DNA of 64,000 bases from Litsea cubeba (lineage: Eukaryota > Streptophyta > Magnoliopsida > Laurales > Lauraceae): contig CM022948.1 of assembly GCA_012931725.1 (NCBI GenBank), positions 70,857,455 to 70,921,454 on the forward strand, given 5' to 3'. This document shows, piece after piece, positions 26,068-37,971 of the stretch. Made by a program: the position numbers and the translations under genes. Within the stretch, counting starts at the first letter, position 1; the number at the start of each line of letters is the position of its first letter. The notes below the pieces were generated by a model that had not been told where the DNA came from, ran no database searches, and saw only the letters and a list, made by a program, of their open reading frames with translations.

Positions 26068-27881
26068 TGTGTGATACGAAAACAATGAAATGAAACTAAG
26101 AAAGTACAAACAGGAAAAAAATGACATCCTTACCCAAAAAAATGGAAATTTTACAGGAAAAAAAATGCATGACAATGCATGCAAGAAATGACAGACAAGA
26201 GAAGGAAGAATAGAAAACTATCCCAGAGAGTGATAACATGCTAATCAACAAGAGACTTAAAGGTGTTGTGGGGAAGTCGTGATAGAAAAAGGACTGGTCT
26301 AGTCGAGAACTCCACCTTTACAATGAAAAACTGGGACCACATTTAAATAGAATGCATGGTGGACCATTCAATAGCAAGACACCAAGCATTCCATCTATTT
26401 CTTGATTGGATGGCCCTTGCTGTCCATCAAGAATATATGAAATAGGCACCTTTATCACATTCGATCCATATCATACATCCTTTTTCAGGTTCCTTTTTTT
26501 TTTTGGCACCCAGCCAAGGAGCTGGGCCATATGGGACCCCAACCATGGGGACAGAAGGCTGCTTCCAGAGGAAGAGGAAACTAGGGATCGATTAGAATTT
26601 AGTTGAGAAGGGGAGTATCCGAACAACTGGGCAACCCGTTTTCAGCTTCTTGATATACTGTTAAAATCATCTGAAGGTGATGACATGGGCCCACATGTCA
26701 GACCATCATTTTATGGTGCAAAGGTCTCACACTGGATTATTCCTCAAAGGCTATGATGCCCAAATATGAAATGGATATGGACATGGATATGGGGAGTGGG
26801 GATATGACTCCGGCACTTTAGAAAATCTAGGATAGGGATACAGATACGGCTGTCCTAATTTATTTTTTTAGAACATTTTTTAAGTAATCAAATTATCATT
26901 GTTTACATTCCTTTTCTAACATTTTTTTAGATTGGAACAAAAATACTAAAAGAACTATATGGAATAATGGACTTGGTAAGAAGGATATGCTAATCAATTC
27001 TCCAAAAGTTCCACAGGCATTGATCTCCATTCTCAAATTAGATCTTAAAAAGAACATGACTTTGCTAATTAATGCACCATAGTTCGTATCAAGCATAAGG
27101 TTAATCAAACAACCAAGCAAATCCAATAATCAAAGACAATAGATCAGTCTTGATATATACAAAATACAGCTCAAGACAACAGAACTTAACCTTAAACACA
27201 CTTTCATTCACATCAAGACAACAGAACTTAACCTTAAACACCTTCAACTTAAAACTTTTTACCGACAACCCTTCTAGATTTGAATTTTCTTGGGTGGTTG
27301 ATGTATTTTACTCATTTGATAAAAAATAAAAAAAAATAAAAAAAATTAAAAAAAAAATAAAAAAACAAAGGTACCATTTACAGTAAAGCCCACTACAAGC
27401 TCTCCTTTAAAGAAAATAGCACTCAAGAGCTGCACAAACCCAACCGACAAAGGAAATCTTCACCAGAAACTCTCATTTATGATTGAAGTTAACTCTCTTC
27501 TTCTTAAAATTAAGAAATACTGCAATTAAGATGGGTGCCACAAAGATTATCACATTAAGCGTGTGGTGGGTGCCCCCCAAATTGCAAATTATTAGCAGTA
27601 AGATGTTCTCAGACCGCATTCCTTAAATCAATAGGGCAACATGTTTTCTACTAAATGCATCAGCTCACACCCAATTTTACTTGCTCTTCTCCATACGCAT
27701 GGATACGAAAAACACCCAAATTTAAAATTTTCAAACGGAAGATGAATTCCACCAAAATCCGAACGAAACCCTAATCTTCAATAAGCTCGACAATCACAAT
27801 TAAAAAAAAAAAAAAAACACCCAAACTCAAAACGGAACCCTAAACAAATGAAATTCAAATCCAACAAAAAGAACCGCATAC

Positions 27882-28005
27882 CTCACGCAATCGACTGCAG
27901 AAAACCCCCAAATTCAACATGGAATCGAGGAGATCAACGAGGCAATCGAATGAATGTGCATTGAAGACCTGAAAGCACGAAGAAGATCCTCAAAAGCGAG
28001 AGAGA
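27882..28005 (-). other. MYB3R: 5'-UTR exon of MYB3R
   Basis: On the minus strand, a CT-rich leader (27996-28020) is followed by sequence ending GATTGCGTGAG and then a good donor (gtatgc) at 27881. The next exon begins after the acceptor tatcacacag at 26068, which leaves the main ATG in exon 2. The upstream boundary, which is the transcription start, is estimated and not seen. The exon contains a 16-codon upstream ORF (27961-27914). Confidence 0.6.
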
Positions 28006-28059
28006 GAGAGAGGGTGTGTGTGTAAAAGGGCGGACAGTGCAGTTCAAGTAAAAGCATGA

Positions 28060-28200
28060 TCGAACGGTGGAGGTGAAGTAGATAAAGGAATGTGACGAGA
28101 TCTCGGCCGTCCGTTTCGAGGGCCTTTTAAGTCTTGTATTAAAGGCCGCTTTTACACATTGATTCGAATCCCAACGGGTAGTCCACGTGGGACCTTCTGT
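28060..28200 (-). promoter_or_regulatory. Proximal promoter of MYB3R with an MSA-like site and a G-box
   Basis: The inferred start lies near 28.0 kb. Upstream on the plus strand reading, CCCAACGGGTA at 28170-28180 matches the MSA consensus YCYAACGGYYA at 10 of 11 positions. A second AACGG core is at 28063-28067. A palindromic G-box CCACGTGG is at 28183-28190. The sites are seen; their use is inference. Confidence 0.4.
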
Positions 28201-29246
28201 AGCCGGTTGCATGCCGTACGGACAGTTTACTTGTCTAGTGTGGATGACCGGACTCTTGTAGCCGACCGCTGAGCCATGGAAATTGTCAAAGATTTGAGTG
28301 ACCGTTTGCAAATACGTTGGAGAGTTTTGAAAATTTTGAGGTTTTGGCCTCTGATTATTGTTGAGAATGTGATGCAATATATAGGGAGATTGCTTTTAAG
28401 AGGTTCATAAATGTTATTAAAAAGTTGTGATTTTTGCATAAAATTTCTGATTATAAGTAGTAAATATTACAAAAAAAAAAAAAAAACAGACCTGTTTTTC
28501 AGCTTCCCATTATTGAAATAAATAAAACCAATATAACTACTAATAAATGTGGACTATATGAATTTGTAATCCAAAATGCATAAAAATTGGAGTGTGTCCT
28601 ACTCTTGGATTGAACACATGTAAAACTGTTATATTTTGGATGCAATCAAGCCAAAACTGTCACAAGTCACGAAGATAAATTGCCGGAGAGGGAGGGGGTG
28701 TTATATTTAGGGCACACGTGTTATATTTAGGGCACACTTGGTAATGGGAGAGAAATCCAAGGGCCCGTTATTTCTTGGATACGGATAATATTTTATATTT
28801 AGGGCACACTTGGCAATGGGAGAGAAATCCTAGGGCATGTTTGATCTCGGCTGCAAAAGAGGGAATGGGTGTTTCCTCTTCTGCAAATTAGAAAATCCCA
28901 CATGAATAGTGGGATTTCCGAATCTTAGCCGCTAATGTGTAGGCTGAAAGGGCGGATTTGTATCCGAAAATAATCGGCGCACCCAAACGAAAGTGGGAAT
29001 GTGTCGGCTCCAAAAAAAACTGTACACATGGGCTTTGCACAAAATGGTGCCCTAAATTCGAATGATTCCTTACTAACATTGAAAATATGCTTTGCTCGAT
29101 GGATGATTCATCGCATCCCCCATTTGGCTAACATAGTGAAATCAATAAAGATTTCTCCAGTAACGTTTGGTAAGTAGAGATGGAGGGAAGGCGACAAAGA
29201 GTGAGGGAGGGGGGTCTCCACTTAGGGAGAGAGATATTTCATCGAA

Positions 29247-29249
<3 letters not shown>

Positions 29250-29292
<43 letters not shown>
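29250..29292. repeat. (GA)n microsatellite in duplication copy 1
   Basis: About 21 AG units. The matching tract in copy 2 is at 30709-30744. Confidence 0.9.
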
Positions 29293-29297
<5 letters not shown>

Positions 29298-30025
29298 TCG
29301 ACATACCTAATATGGGCTAGATTGAACAAGAAAGATGAATAGCTTGGGATGCAACTTGGTTCTCCAGTGGTGAAGGTTTCGACCTAGAGTGATGGAAGGG
29401 AGAAATAGAGTTTAGAACGATTAAATACCCTCTTGCGCAATGAAAGGAGAGACCCAATTTTGGTAGGGTGAGGGGTTGAAACGCCCTTTTCCTTTGCATT
29501 TAGGGTTTTGGAAATCCAACATCATTTCTTTCCTCGAATGCCAAACATAGACTTCCTTAAACCATTGAAAATATTTAAGGGAAAATCAGAGAGGAATCCT
29601 CTTTTGAGAGTTTTCACCAAACATGATCTCAAATATTTTCTTACTAATATTTAAAAATAAATTTATCTACTTAAAGAGTGTTAATAATATCCAAAGAAGA
29701 ATTGACCGATCAAAAAATATATCCAAAGAAAAATTCTAATTCCAAAATACCTCAATACTTTTAAATAAATAATTTCTAAAACTTTTGTGGATTGTTAAAA
29801 TAAAAAAAAATAACAAGGCTTGTTGTATTGAGTCCAAACTAGTCAAAACAATCATTTATTCATTATTTAGGATTGATAGTTGTATCCCACTCAAACGAAA
29901 GTTAATGGGTCCTTTGTTTATACCAACTACATATGTAAATGGATAATATGCGTAATATTTGCGCATCGGTAACTGTTTGTTTGGGGAGATAAGTCCGGGC
30001 CTTTTTTTTATTTTTATTTTTTGGT

Positions 30026-30033
30026 GTGTATTG

Positions 30034-30064
<31 letters not shown>

Positions 30065-30098
30065 TGTGTGTGTGTGTGTTGGGGGGGAGGGGGGGGGG
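30026..30098. repeat. (TG)n tract followed by a G-rich run
   Basis: Alternating GT/TG from about 30029 to 30079 is followed by GGGGGGGAGG-type sequence to about 30098. It occupies the place of the G31 run in duplication copy 2. Confidence 0.9.
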
Positions 30099-30706
30099 TA
30101 TTTTTATATTTAGGCTTGGTAATGGGAGAGAAATCCAAGGGCGTGTTTGGTGTCAACTGTGAAAGAAGGAACGGGTGTTGTTTCTTGGAGGCGTGTTTGG
30201 TGTCGGTTGCAAAGAGGGAACGTGTGTTATTTCTTGGAGACGGATAATATTTTATATTTAGGGCACACTTGGCAATGGGAGAGAAATCCTAGGGCATGTA
30301 TGGTGTCGGCTGCAAAAGAGGGAATGGGTGTTTCCTCTTCTGTAAATCGGAAAATCCCACATGAATAGTGGGATTTCCGGATCTTAGCCGCTGATGTGTA
30401 GGCTTAAAGGGCGGATTTGCATAAGAAAATAATCGGCGCACCCAAACGAAAGTGGGAACATGTCGGCTCCAAAAAAACTGCACACATGGGCCTTGCACAA
30501 AATGGTGCCCTAAATTCGAAGGATTCCTTACTAACATTGAAAATATGCATTTCTCAAGAGATGATTTATCGCATCTCGCACTTGGCTAACATAGTGAAAT
30601 CAATAAAGATTTCTCCAGTAACGTTTGGTAAGTAGAGATAGAGGAAAGGCGACATAGAGTGCGGGAGGGGGTCTCCACTTAGGGAGAGAGACGAATTTCC
30701 TCGAAT

Positions 30707-30746
<40 letters not shown>

Positions 30747-31458
30747 TGGATCGACATACTTGATATGGGCTGGATTGAACAAGAAAGATGAATAGCTTGG
30801 AGGCGACTTGGTTCTCTAGCGGTGAAGGTTTTGACCTTGAGTGATGGAAGGGAGAAAGAGAGTTTAGAACGATTAAATACCCCCTCGCGCAATGAAAGGG
30901 TGAGAGCCAGTTTTGGTAGGGTGAGGTGTTGAAACACCATTTCCCTTTGCATTTAGGGTTTTGGAAATCCAACATCATTTCTCTCCTCGATTGCCAAACA
31001 CAGATTTCCTTAAAACCATTGAAAATAAAAAAGGAAAAATCAGAGAGGAATCCTCTTTTGAGAAATTTCAACAAAGATGATCTCAAATATTTTCTTACTA
31101 ATCATTTAAAAATAAATTAGTCTATTTGAAGAGTGTTAATAATGTCCAAGAAGAATTGACCGATCTGAAAATATATCCAAAAAAAATCCTAATTTCAAAA
31201 TACCTCAATACTTTTAAAGAAATAATTTCTAAAACTTTTTGTGGATTGTTAAAATAAAAAAAATAACAAGGCTTGTTGTATTGAGTCGAAGCCAGTCAAA
31301 ATAGTCATTTATTCATTATTTTATGATTGATAGTTATATCCCACTTGAACGGAAGTAAGGGGCCCTTTTTTTATACCAATTTATATATATAAATGGACAA
31401 TATGCGTCATATTTACGCATCGATCATGTTGGTCCGGGGAGATATGTCTGGGCCTTTT

Positions 31459-31468
<10 letters not shown>

Positions 31469-31499
<31 letters not shown>
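31469..31499. repeat. Uninterrupted run of 31 G, preceded by 14 T
   Basis: T14 (31455-31468) runs directly into G31. Such a run may form quadruplex structures in vitro. Its exact length is unreliable in any assembly. Confidence 0.85.
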
Positions 31500-31500
<1 letters not shown>

Positions 31501-32284
31501 GATAATTTATCGCCTCATGCGCATTAAAGGCTGCCATCTGTTTCGATTCTCAAGGATTTTGGGGCTGCGCGAAACATACATGAAATGTCTTTTTGAGATT
31601 TGAATTGGAGACTCCTAACCTCCTTACCAAACATTCTATTTACGTTTTCAACCCGCATTAAGATAATAAGAGCTCTGAAAAAAGACTTGTCAAACGAGCA
31701 CTTAAGACTATAGTAATAGATGTACCACAAGTGCTAAAATCATTACCTCCCATGAGAACCATGAGAGGTGCCTCTCATATCAATGAATGCCATATATGAT
31801 ATATATTAGAGTAACTCTCCACCTTGTATTTTTTTTCTTAAAATACTTGCACCTCGGAGGCTCACCTAGATTTATAAGATCTCAGCATATTTATTTACAT
31901 GTGTGGAGGAGTAAAGGTGAGTGAGTGTCAACTGTCAAGTCACAAAAAAAGATAAAACGGCAAAGTATGTTAAATTTAAAGTAAATATATGGTCAAAAGA
32001 AAGAGGTCAAAAGTATAAGGTAAGTGGTATGACATCACATGTTTACTTATGCGCTTCACTTCTATTCACCTAAACATAATGAAGGTAAGTGATATTAGCC
32101 ACCAGTAGTAGGTCTTGAAATTTTATTGCCATTACATCAAGCAAATATATTTTAATGATTTAATGATGAATACCGCTTTGAGTGACGTGATGTTAGGATC
32201 AATTCAGGCGAGGTCAATGTACGTGACTACGTGTGAAAGGGATTGAATCTATCAAAAGTAAGGGCCCTAAATAAATAACTTGAA

Positions 32285-33045
32285 AATAATCATCATCATC
32301 AAAGTCTTTTCCCAACTATGTTGGAGTCGGCTATACGAATTTTATTTCTCCATTCTTATCTGTCTTGAGTCAAATCTCATATAAATTATACTACTTCATA
32401 TATATTTTTACTACCTCCGTTCATGTTCTCTTTAGCCTACGTATCCCTTCCCTTTGGTGGGGCCATCAACCTTCATAACCAAAATTTTCCTTTACGTTGA
32501 ACACGCCCAACCATCTCAAACGGATTTATCTAATTTTATTCCTTATTGTTGCTACCCATAAATTCTCTTGAAAGTGCTTATTTCTAATTTTATCCTTCAT
32601 AGTCTTACGACACATATACCTCAATATTTTCATCTCTGCTACACTATTTTGTGCGCATGCCGCTTCTTGATTGGCCAATATTATGCTCTATAGGTCATAG
32701 ATGGTCTAATTGTTGTCCCGTAAAAAAATTTCTTCAATCTTGTTGGCATTCGTCAGTCACAAAGCACTCCAAAAGCAAGTATCTATTAGTCAACATCACA
32801 CTTTTATCATATGTTTGACATCTTCATCGGTCTCCCCATTGTTACTAATTATAGATCACGGTAGCAGAAAGAATCGCTTTGTGGTATCTCACGGTATTCA
32901 ATTTTCAACGTAGTTTCGGCTTTTTCTATATGCCTGCTGAAATATAATCCATAGATCCCGTATCTGTTACGACTTATTTTAAAAGTTTGTAAATTCTAAA
33001 GGCTTACGACGTCTTTCGAGTTTTGCATTCACGCCATCGTCTTGA
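32285..33045 (-). mobile_element. RTE-type LINE 3' remnant
   Basis: The plus strand starts with ATCATCATCAAAG and then CCCAACTATGTTGGAGTCGG, the complement of the 3' tail found in plant RTE LINEs. Further blocks (CGCCCAACCATCTCAAACGG, CATCTCTGCTACACTATTTT) match the order of the reverse-transcriptase end in that family as I know it. The reading frame is destroyed. Related tails occur at about 45.40, 47.31 and 48.48 kb. Confidence 0.7.
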
Positions 33046-34167
33046 TTCAGCTACACAACAATAATATTCGCTACAAATAACATACACAAGGTATATCTTC
33101 TTGAATATATATATATATTATATAAATGAATGTTCATGTGCAATCTATCCATCAACATAGGGTGAACGACATTTGATAGGTATTTGCTTAAATGCAAACC
33201 AATCGTGGGGACGACATGAGGAAATTGGTATATTAATCTCAATTTCATGACTACAATCATGGAAAACAAATGAATTAATTGGGGCGAAAATGTATTTCCA
33301 AAAGCTTCACCTCTTACCTTTTAAATGTTCATTTTACCATTGGTTCGTTTGTCATAGTCATTATATGTATAAATGATTCACATGCCTACGGTTATGCATC
33401 ATTAAGTTTGTTTTGCCATAATTATGTATAAAATAAAATATGAAAATTGTATGTAAGTGAGGCCATTTATATGCCAAAATCTTCATATCTAAATAGGTCA
33501 GATTTGAAAAACCTTATCGCAAAAGACACTATTACAGACATTTTATGGTGATTAACATTTTGTGGGCCCCATCACAAATCTTTTAATTTTCTTCAATCAT
33601 GCGAGCCCCATATTGTAATCCAAACCGTTCATCTATTTGTTGAAAAAAAGAAATCCAATAGTTTTAAGTTGACCATTCTTAAATACTTCATAGAGTTGTG
33701 TAATTATAAAAAAGTTCCAAGCTATAATTCTAATTTAATACACTGATGTGGGCTTGAAATTCACAATCTTCGTCCAATATTATTGTAATCAATAGTAAAA
33801 TTTCATGTTATATATAGTTTCACACCCTTAATTTTTCATGTATCTCGAGAAATTTATAAAAAAAAAAACTCCAAATACTCAGATACATATAAAATAATTA
33901 AATCTACTCACTTGTATGATAAAAAAATGATGATTGATGAATTTTCACGGGTAAAAGCATTTACCCCACTTTCGCACCATTTGCATCCATAATTCACAAA
34001 CTCCCGCGGAGCACCAAATAATTCCCACCACTCTATACCAGTACATGTGGTTCTCCAAAATCATCGGAAAGCCGCCATTTCAGGCAGCAGGTCAACGAAT
34101 CTGCTGAAGAAAGGGAGAAGAAAAGCCTCCAAAAACCCTAACCCCTGAAATCCCTGAAACCCTAGAA

Positions 34168-34589
34168 ATGGAATCCCTAGGCGTTCTCCTCGCCTACCCG
34201 GTGATCCCTACCTTGATGAAGAGCTCGATAAGCGATTCAAGCTCTTCCGCCTTTGGGAATATCCCAAGCAGAAGGAATTCCTCAAGGAGAACTCGAATTC
34301 CATCCAGGCCATCGTAGGCAATGCCATGGTTGGTGCCGATGCCGAGACGATCGATGCTCTTCCCAATTTGAAGATCGTGTCGAGTTTCAGCGTCGGATTG
34401 GACAAGGTCGATCTAGGCAAGTGCAGGGAGAGAGGGATTAGAGTTACCAACACGCCTGATGTGCTCACGGACGATGTTGCAGATCTTGCTATTGGGTTGA
34501 TTCTGGCAGTGTTGAGGAGGCTCTGCGTGTGTGATCGGTACGTGAGGAATGGGCTGTGGAAAATGGGGGATTTTCAATTGACTACAAAG
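34168..34589 (+). pseudogene. HPR2: HPR2-like exon 1
   Basis: 422 nt, one base short of 141 codons. The ATG reads MESLGVLLAYPV; then a missing base near 34202 moves the conserved frame (YLDEELDKRFKLFRLWEYP) to another phase, which runs cleanly to the donor after LTTK. The downstream frame has no ATG before the conserved block, so the indel would abolish the full protein. Confidence 0.85.
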
Positions 34590-35723
34590 GTTGGGTTTTT
34601 AACTTTTTTTTTTCCTTGTTTTTGATCATTTGATTGTGAAGTTTGGATTTTGATAGGGTAGGTAGGGTTTTTGAATCTGGGGTTTGATTGTTTTTGGAAT
34701 TTGGGTTTTGATTAGCTGTTGTGAATGAAATAGGATTTGGATAGACTATAAAAAAAAAAGAAGAAAACCAAATAATATTTTGAAGTTCTTGAATTTCACT
34801 TTGTTGCAAGCAGCAAAATGCTTGATGGCTCGGTCTTTTATCTAGTTCTATTTTTCATTGGGGATTTGAATTCAGGCACTACACTCATACACCCATGTTC
34901 CTATGTTCCTAACAAGCTAAGCTACATTTGACGTACGTTTTTCTTTAGTTCTAGTTATCAATATGTGTGGTTCCCAAATTGATGGATAAGTCTTAAAGAT
35001 GATCTTACCATTCAAAAGATCAAAAAAAGGTCTTAAGATGATCCTGATGATTCAGTTGGTCGACTGACTGGTGGGAGATGCTGTTTTCTGACTCATCCGG
35101 GGAAGGAAGATTGTCTGCCGCCGGAAATCTTTCTAAGACGTGGATTATTTTCTGTTTCCTGTCGCCCAAGTCCCAGTGGCTTCTCTTAGCCACCTATTCT
35201 TAGGGAGGACTTGGACATTTTCATATCATCTACACTTTTCACATATGAAAGTGGAGACGTTATAGACGGTTGTTTTATAGTGGTCAAGCTAATAGTTGAC
35301 CCAACATTGAGTCTTGCCAGTTGTCCATCTAAAGTCATTAAATAGATAGCAAGCATAGTGTGTATGATAGGCCAATGAGTCTAATTTCTAATCATATGGC
35401 ATGAATTTTGACGATGGGTTCAATTTTGATTTTTAGTGATTTTTTTTTTCACAAAGCTAATGTTGTAAAAGGTGATATTGATTTTAGATATGAGCTACAT
35501 TGATGGATTTATAAATTGTAAAAATGAGCTAAATATTAGATACCAAAACTTAAAATATTTAATAGTCAAAGATAAAACAACTATACAGGATGTTATGACT
35601 TAAGGGGATCCATATTTTGGTTTATAGTGTGTACTAATGAAAGAAGACATTGTTTTCTAGTATTTTTCAATATTTTTGATTTTTTTGGGATTTCTTTGTC
35701 ACTTGCTTTTGGGGTCGAAAAAA

Positions 35724-36067
35724 ATTCCCAACGCGATGACCACAACGGCCACGAATTGTGACGCTACGCAGCACCACATCATTTTTTAGGGTAAACCACG
35801 ATAGCATTGCCGACTGCAACGCAATTTTAAATCATGATAGTGCACTGGATAAGTGTTATTACGGCAGAAGTGTTGAATGAAAAAAAAATTCATATTATGG
35901 AGAGAGTACAAGCAGCTTGACCAAACATCGAGTTTGGTTATTCATATATGATTTTTTTTTCATTCAACATTCTAGCGTATTAACACTTATCTGGTGCCCT
36001 AATCATGGTTTTAAAATCGCATTGCAGTCCGCAATTGCTATTGTGGTTGGCCCCATCGCATTGGAAT
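35724..36067. mobile_element. Fold-back MITE-like element in the HPR2 intron
   Basis: About 344 bp with long inverted arms. The left arm includes GATAAGTGTTATTACG and GTTGAATGAAAAAAAA, and the right arm their complements. The ends ATTCCCAACGCGATG and its counterpart (reverse complement ATTCCAATGCGATG) pair. No clear target duplication was found. Confidence 0.6.
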
Positions 36068-37484
36068 AACTTCCTCACCATAACTAGAGCTTGGTCAGGT
36101 CGGGTTCGGTGAGGCCTGATCCATGTGCTACCCTAGGTATGGTGAGGGAAGGGTGATGGGAAGTTGAGGAAGGCACATGTGTATATTTTAAGCAATTTTG
36201 ATAGATTGCAGCTACGAGCCATCAATGCTATGGAGTCTTCACACACATCTTGAAGCCATGCTAATGGAGAGATGCCATGGATTCCTCTCTCAAGGGTGAG
36301 AGGGTCTTTTTTTCCATTCACTAACTTTAGACTGAAAAAGGGAAACGATTTCCATTGGCTTCATCAGGGGATCCTTTACAGCTTATATAAACTAGTAGCC
36401 AACCATCTTTTTCCAAATTATGGATCACGCTTTATAATTATGGGAGATTTTTGGCTAATAAACCTTGTTAAAACTTGATTATATTTAGTAGTGCAATCAA
36501 TGAAGTTATAGTAATATATATATTAACCTGTTAGCATTTTGCTTCGATTCTGTTGGTCTTAAAATGTAAGGATCTTTAGAAAAGATTTCCCATTTTACTG
36601 TATTATTTTTTGATGACAATATGGATGTCCTCTCTTCCTTTTATAAAATTAACTGGGGTGGCAGTTTGTTATGTATAAAAAGCACCCCTTCGAATGAGTA
36701 GTATATCTATATGGGCTCTTATTCTGGCTAGTGGTTGCAACACTGGGGTCAGTTTAGATTTGTAAGTAACACATATGGCTCAACCCAAGCCTGGCCCTTT
36801 TATTAATTTCCAAAAGTTAAATGGTCAACCTAAACCCTTAATTAACCAGTCAGTCTGAGGGTTTAGGTTGTATCACTTTTTGAATAAGAGGTTCCAAACC
36901 TGGAGCCATATGAATCGTGTGCATGCTTATACACTTAAAACTAAGCACATCAATGGATGAATGTATGTGGGTAACAGTCAATTTAAAAGGGAATGCCATT
37001 TTTTTTTGGTGAATAGTTCATCTTTAATCGGCTGAGATACACAGTAAGAGGATCTATGTGTTTTCGCCTTATTTATTTATTGTTTTATTTTGTATATTTA
37101 CGTTTGCGGATCTACCTGTCCTATGAGACTTGTTTCCAGAGACTGGATTGGGTTTAATTCTGGGCACGCGCGGGTCGTTTGGCCTGTGGCCTGTGTGAAA
37201 GAGGAAAGATTTAAAACCAGTATATTTCAGCATATGCAAAAGATTTCTGATATTTTCTGAAAAAGCTAATATGGAGAGATTGCCCAACACTCTGTCCAGG
37301 TTTAAACCCATGACTAAAGAGGCTCTTGATGTTTTCATACTAAATAAAGATTCTGCAATTGTCTTGCATGATTATCTCATGAAGCAGGTCTATGGATCTG
37401 GATCCATATAAATTGAACCATTACGTATCGTGTACATCGAACCTTCAGAGATGTTCATTTGCATTAATAGCATTCCTGTTTGCA

Positions 37485-37580
37485 AGAGCCTGTGGCACAG
37501 TGGTAGGTGCTCACTATTGTGACCTTGGGTTTTTTGGTTTCAAGTCCTGTCTATTATCCCAAAAAATCCAAAAAAAAAAA
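37485..37580 (+). mobile_element. tRNA-derived SINE in the HPR2 intron
   Basis: A-box TGGCACAGTGG (37493-37503), B-box-like GGTTTCAAGTCC (37536-37547) and an A-rich tail (37560-37580), in the standard spacing of tRNA-derived SINEs. Confidence 0.7.
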
Positions 37581-37971
37581 TGGAAACAAACTCTACCATA
37601 GCATGTGTGCAAATTGAATTGCTCTTGATCTGAATTATATTGATAGTGTATTTTTCCTCGTCTGTTGTGTGGTGTGGCACTGGAATCAGAAACCACAGTA
37701 GGTGGGACGCCGTTTTCTTCTTAACTCATCTGGCTCAGATCAGGACCTGTTTCTTTGCTGCCTGTGTTACTCGTGAATAGATACTTGAGCTCTTTAGCTT
37801 CTTTCGTAATATTTTTAAGTGCAACCCTTAAGCTACTGTGCTTTCTTTGGAAAGAACCTTGTGTTGACTATATTTCTTTACATTGTTTTGTTAGCTAGCT
37901 AAGGTTTCTTGCATATGAGGCTCATAGTAATTGTTTTCCTGTATTACCTCATGGTGTATGTACCCTTGCAG

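Larger units (their letters stand above)
28697..31500. repeat. 1.23-kb direct segmental duplication (offset 1,459 bp)
   Basis: Copy 1 is about 28782-30010 and copy 2 about 30241-31468. Both start CGGATAATATTTTATATTTA and stay collinear through the (GA)n tract, the GGATCGACATAC stretch and TAACAAGGCTTGTTGTATTG. Short partial copies of the left end fill 28697-28781 and 30099-30240. Each copy has an inner inverted repeat (GGCAATG.GAGAGAAAT at the left; its complement near 29530 and 30990), so the unit may itself be a transposon. No gene is supported here. Confidence 0.8.
28210..34167. other. Intergenic region between MYB3R and HPR2
   Basis: Holds the MYB3R upstream region, the segmental duplication, the LINE remnant and AT-rich sequence. 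The last 200 bp before 34168 probably include the HPR2 promoter and leader (CCTAAACCCT-like motifs near 34130-34165). I see no other gene. Confidence 0.5.

Noticed and set aside
18700..28400. Short direct repeats as a possible CRISPR or satellite array (for example the pair near 27173 and 27213)
   Set aside because: Only two copies each, unequal or adjacent spacing, plant context; simple tandem duplications.
28782..30010. The segmental duplication as a pair of LTRs
   Set aside because: The ends do not start TG or end CA, no primer-binding site lies between the copies, and the interval between them is only about 230 bp.
29902..30250. Open frames rich in Cys/Val or His/Thr around 30 kb
   Set aside because: They come from the (TG)n tract and adjacent G runs; low complexity, no domain.
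30566..31086. Open frames with SLSLSLSL runs
   Set aside because: Translation of (GA)n tracts inside the segmental duplication; no conserved protein.
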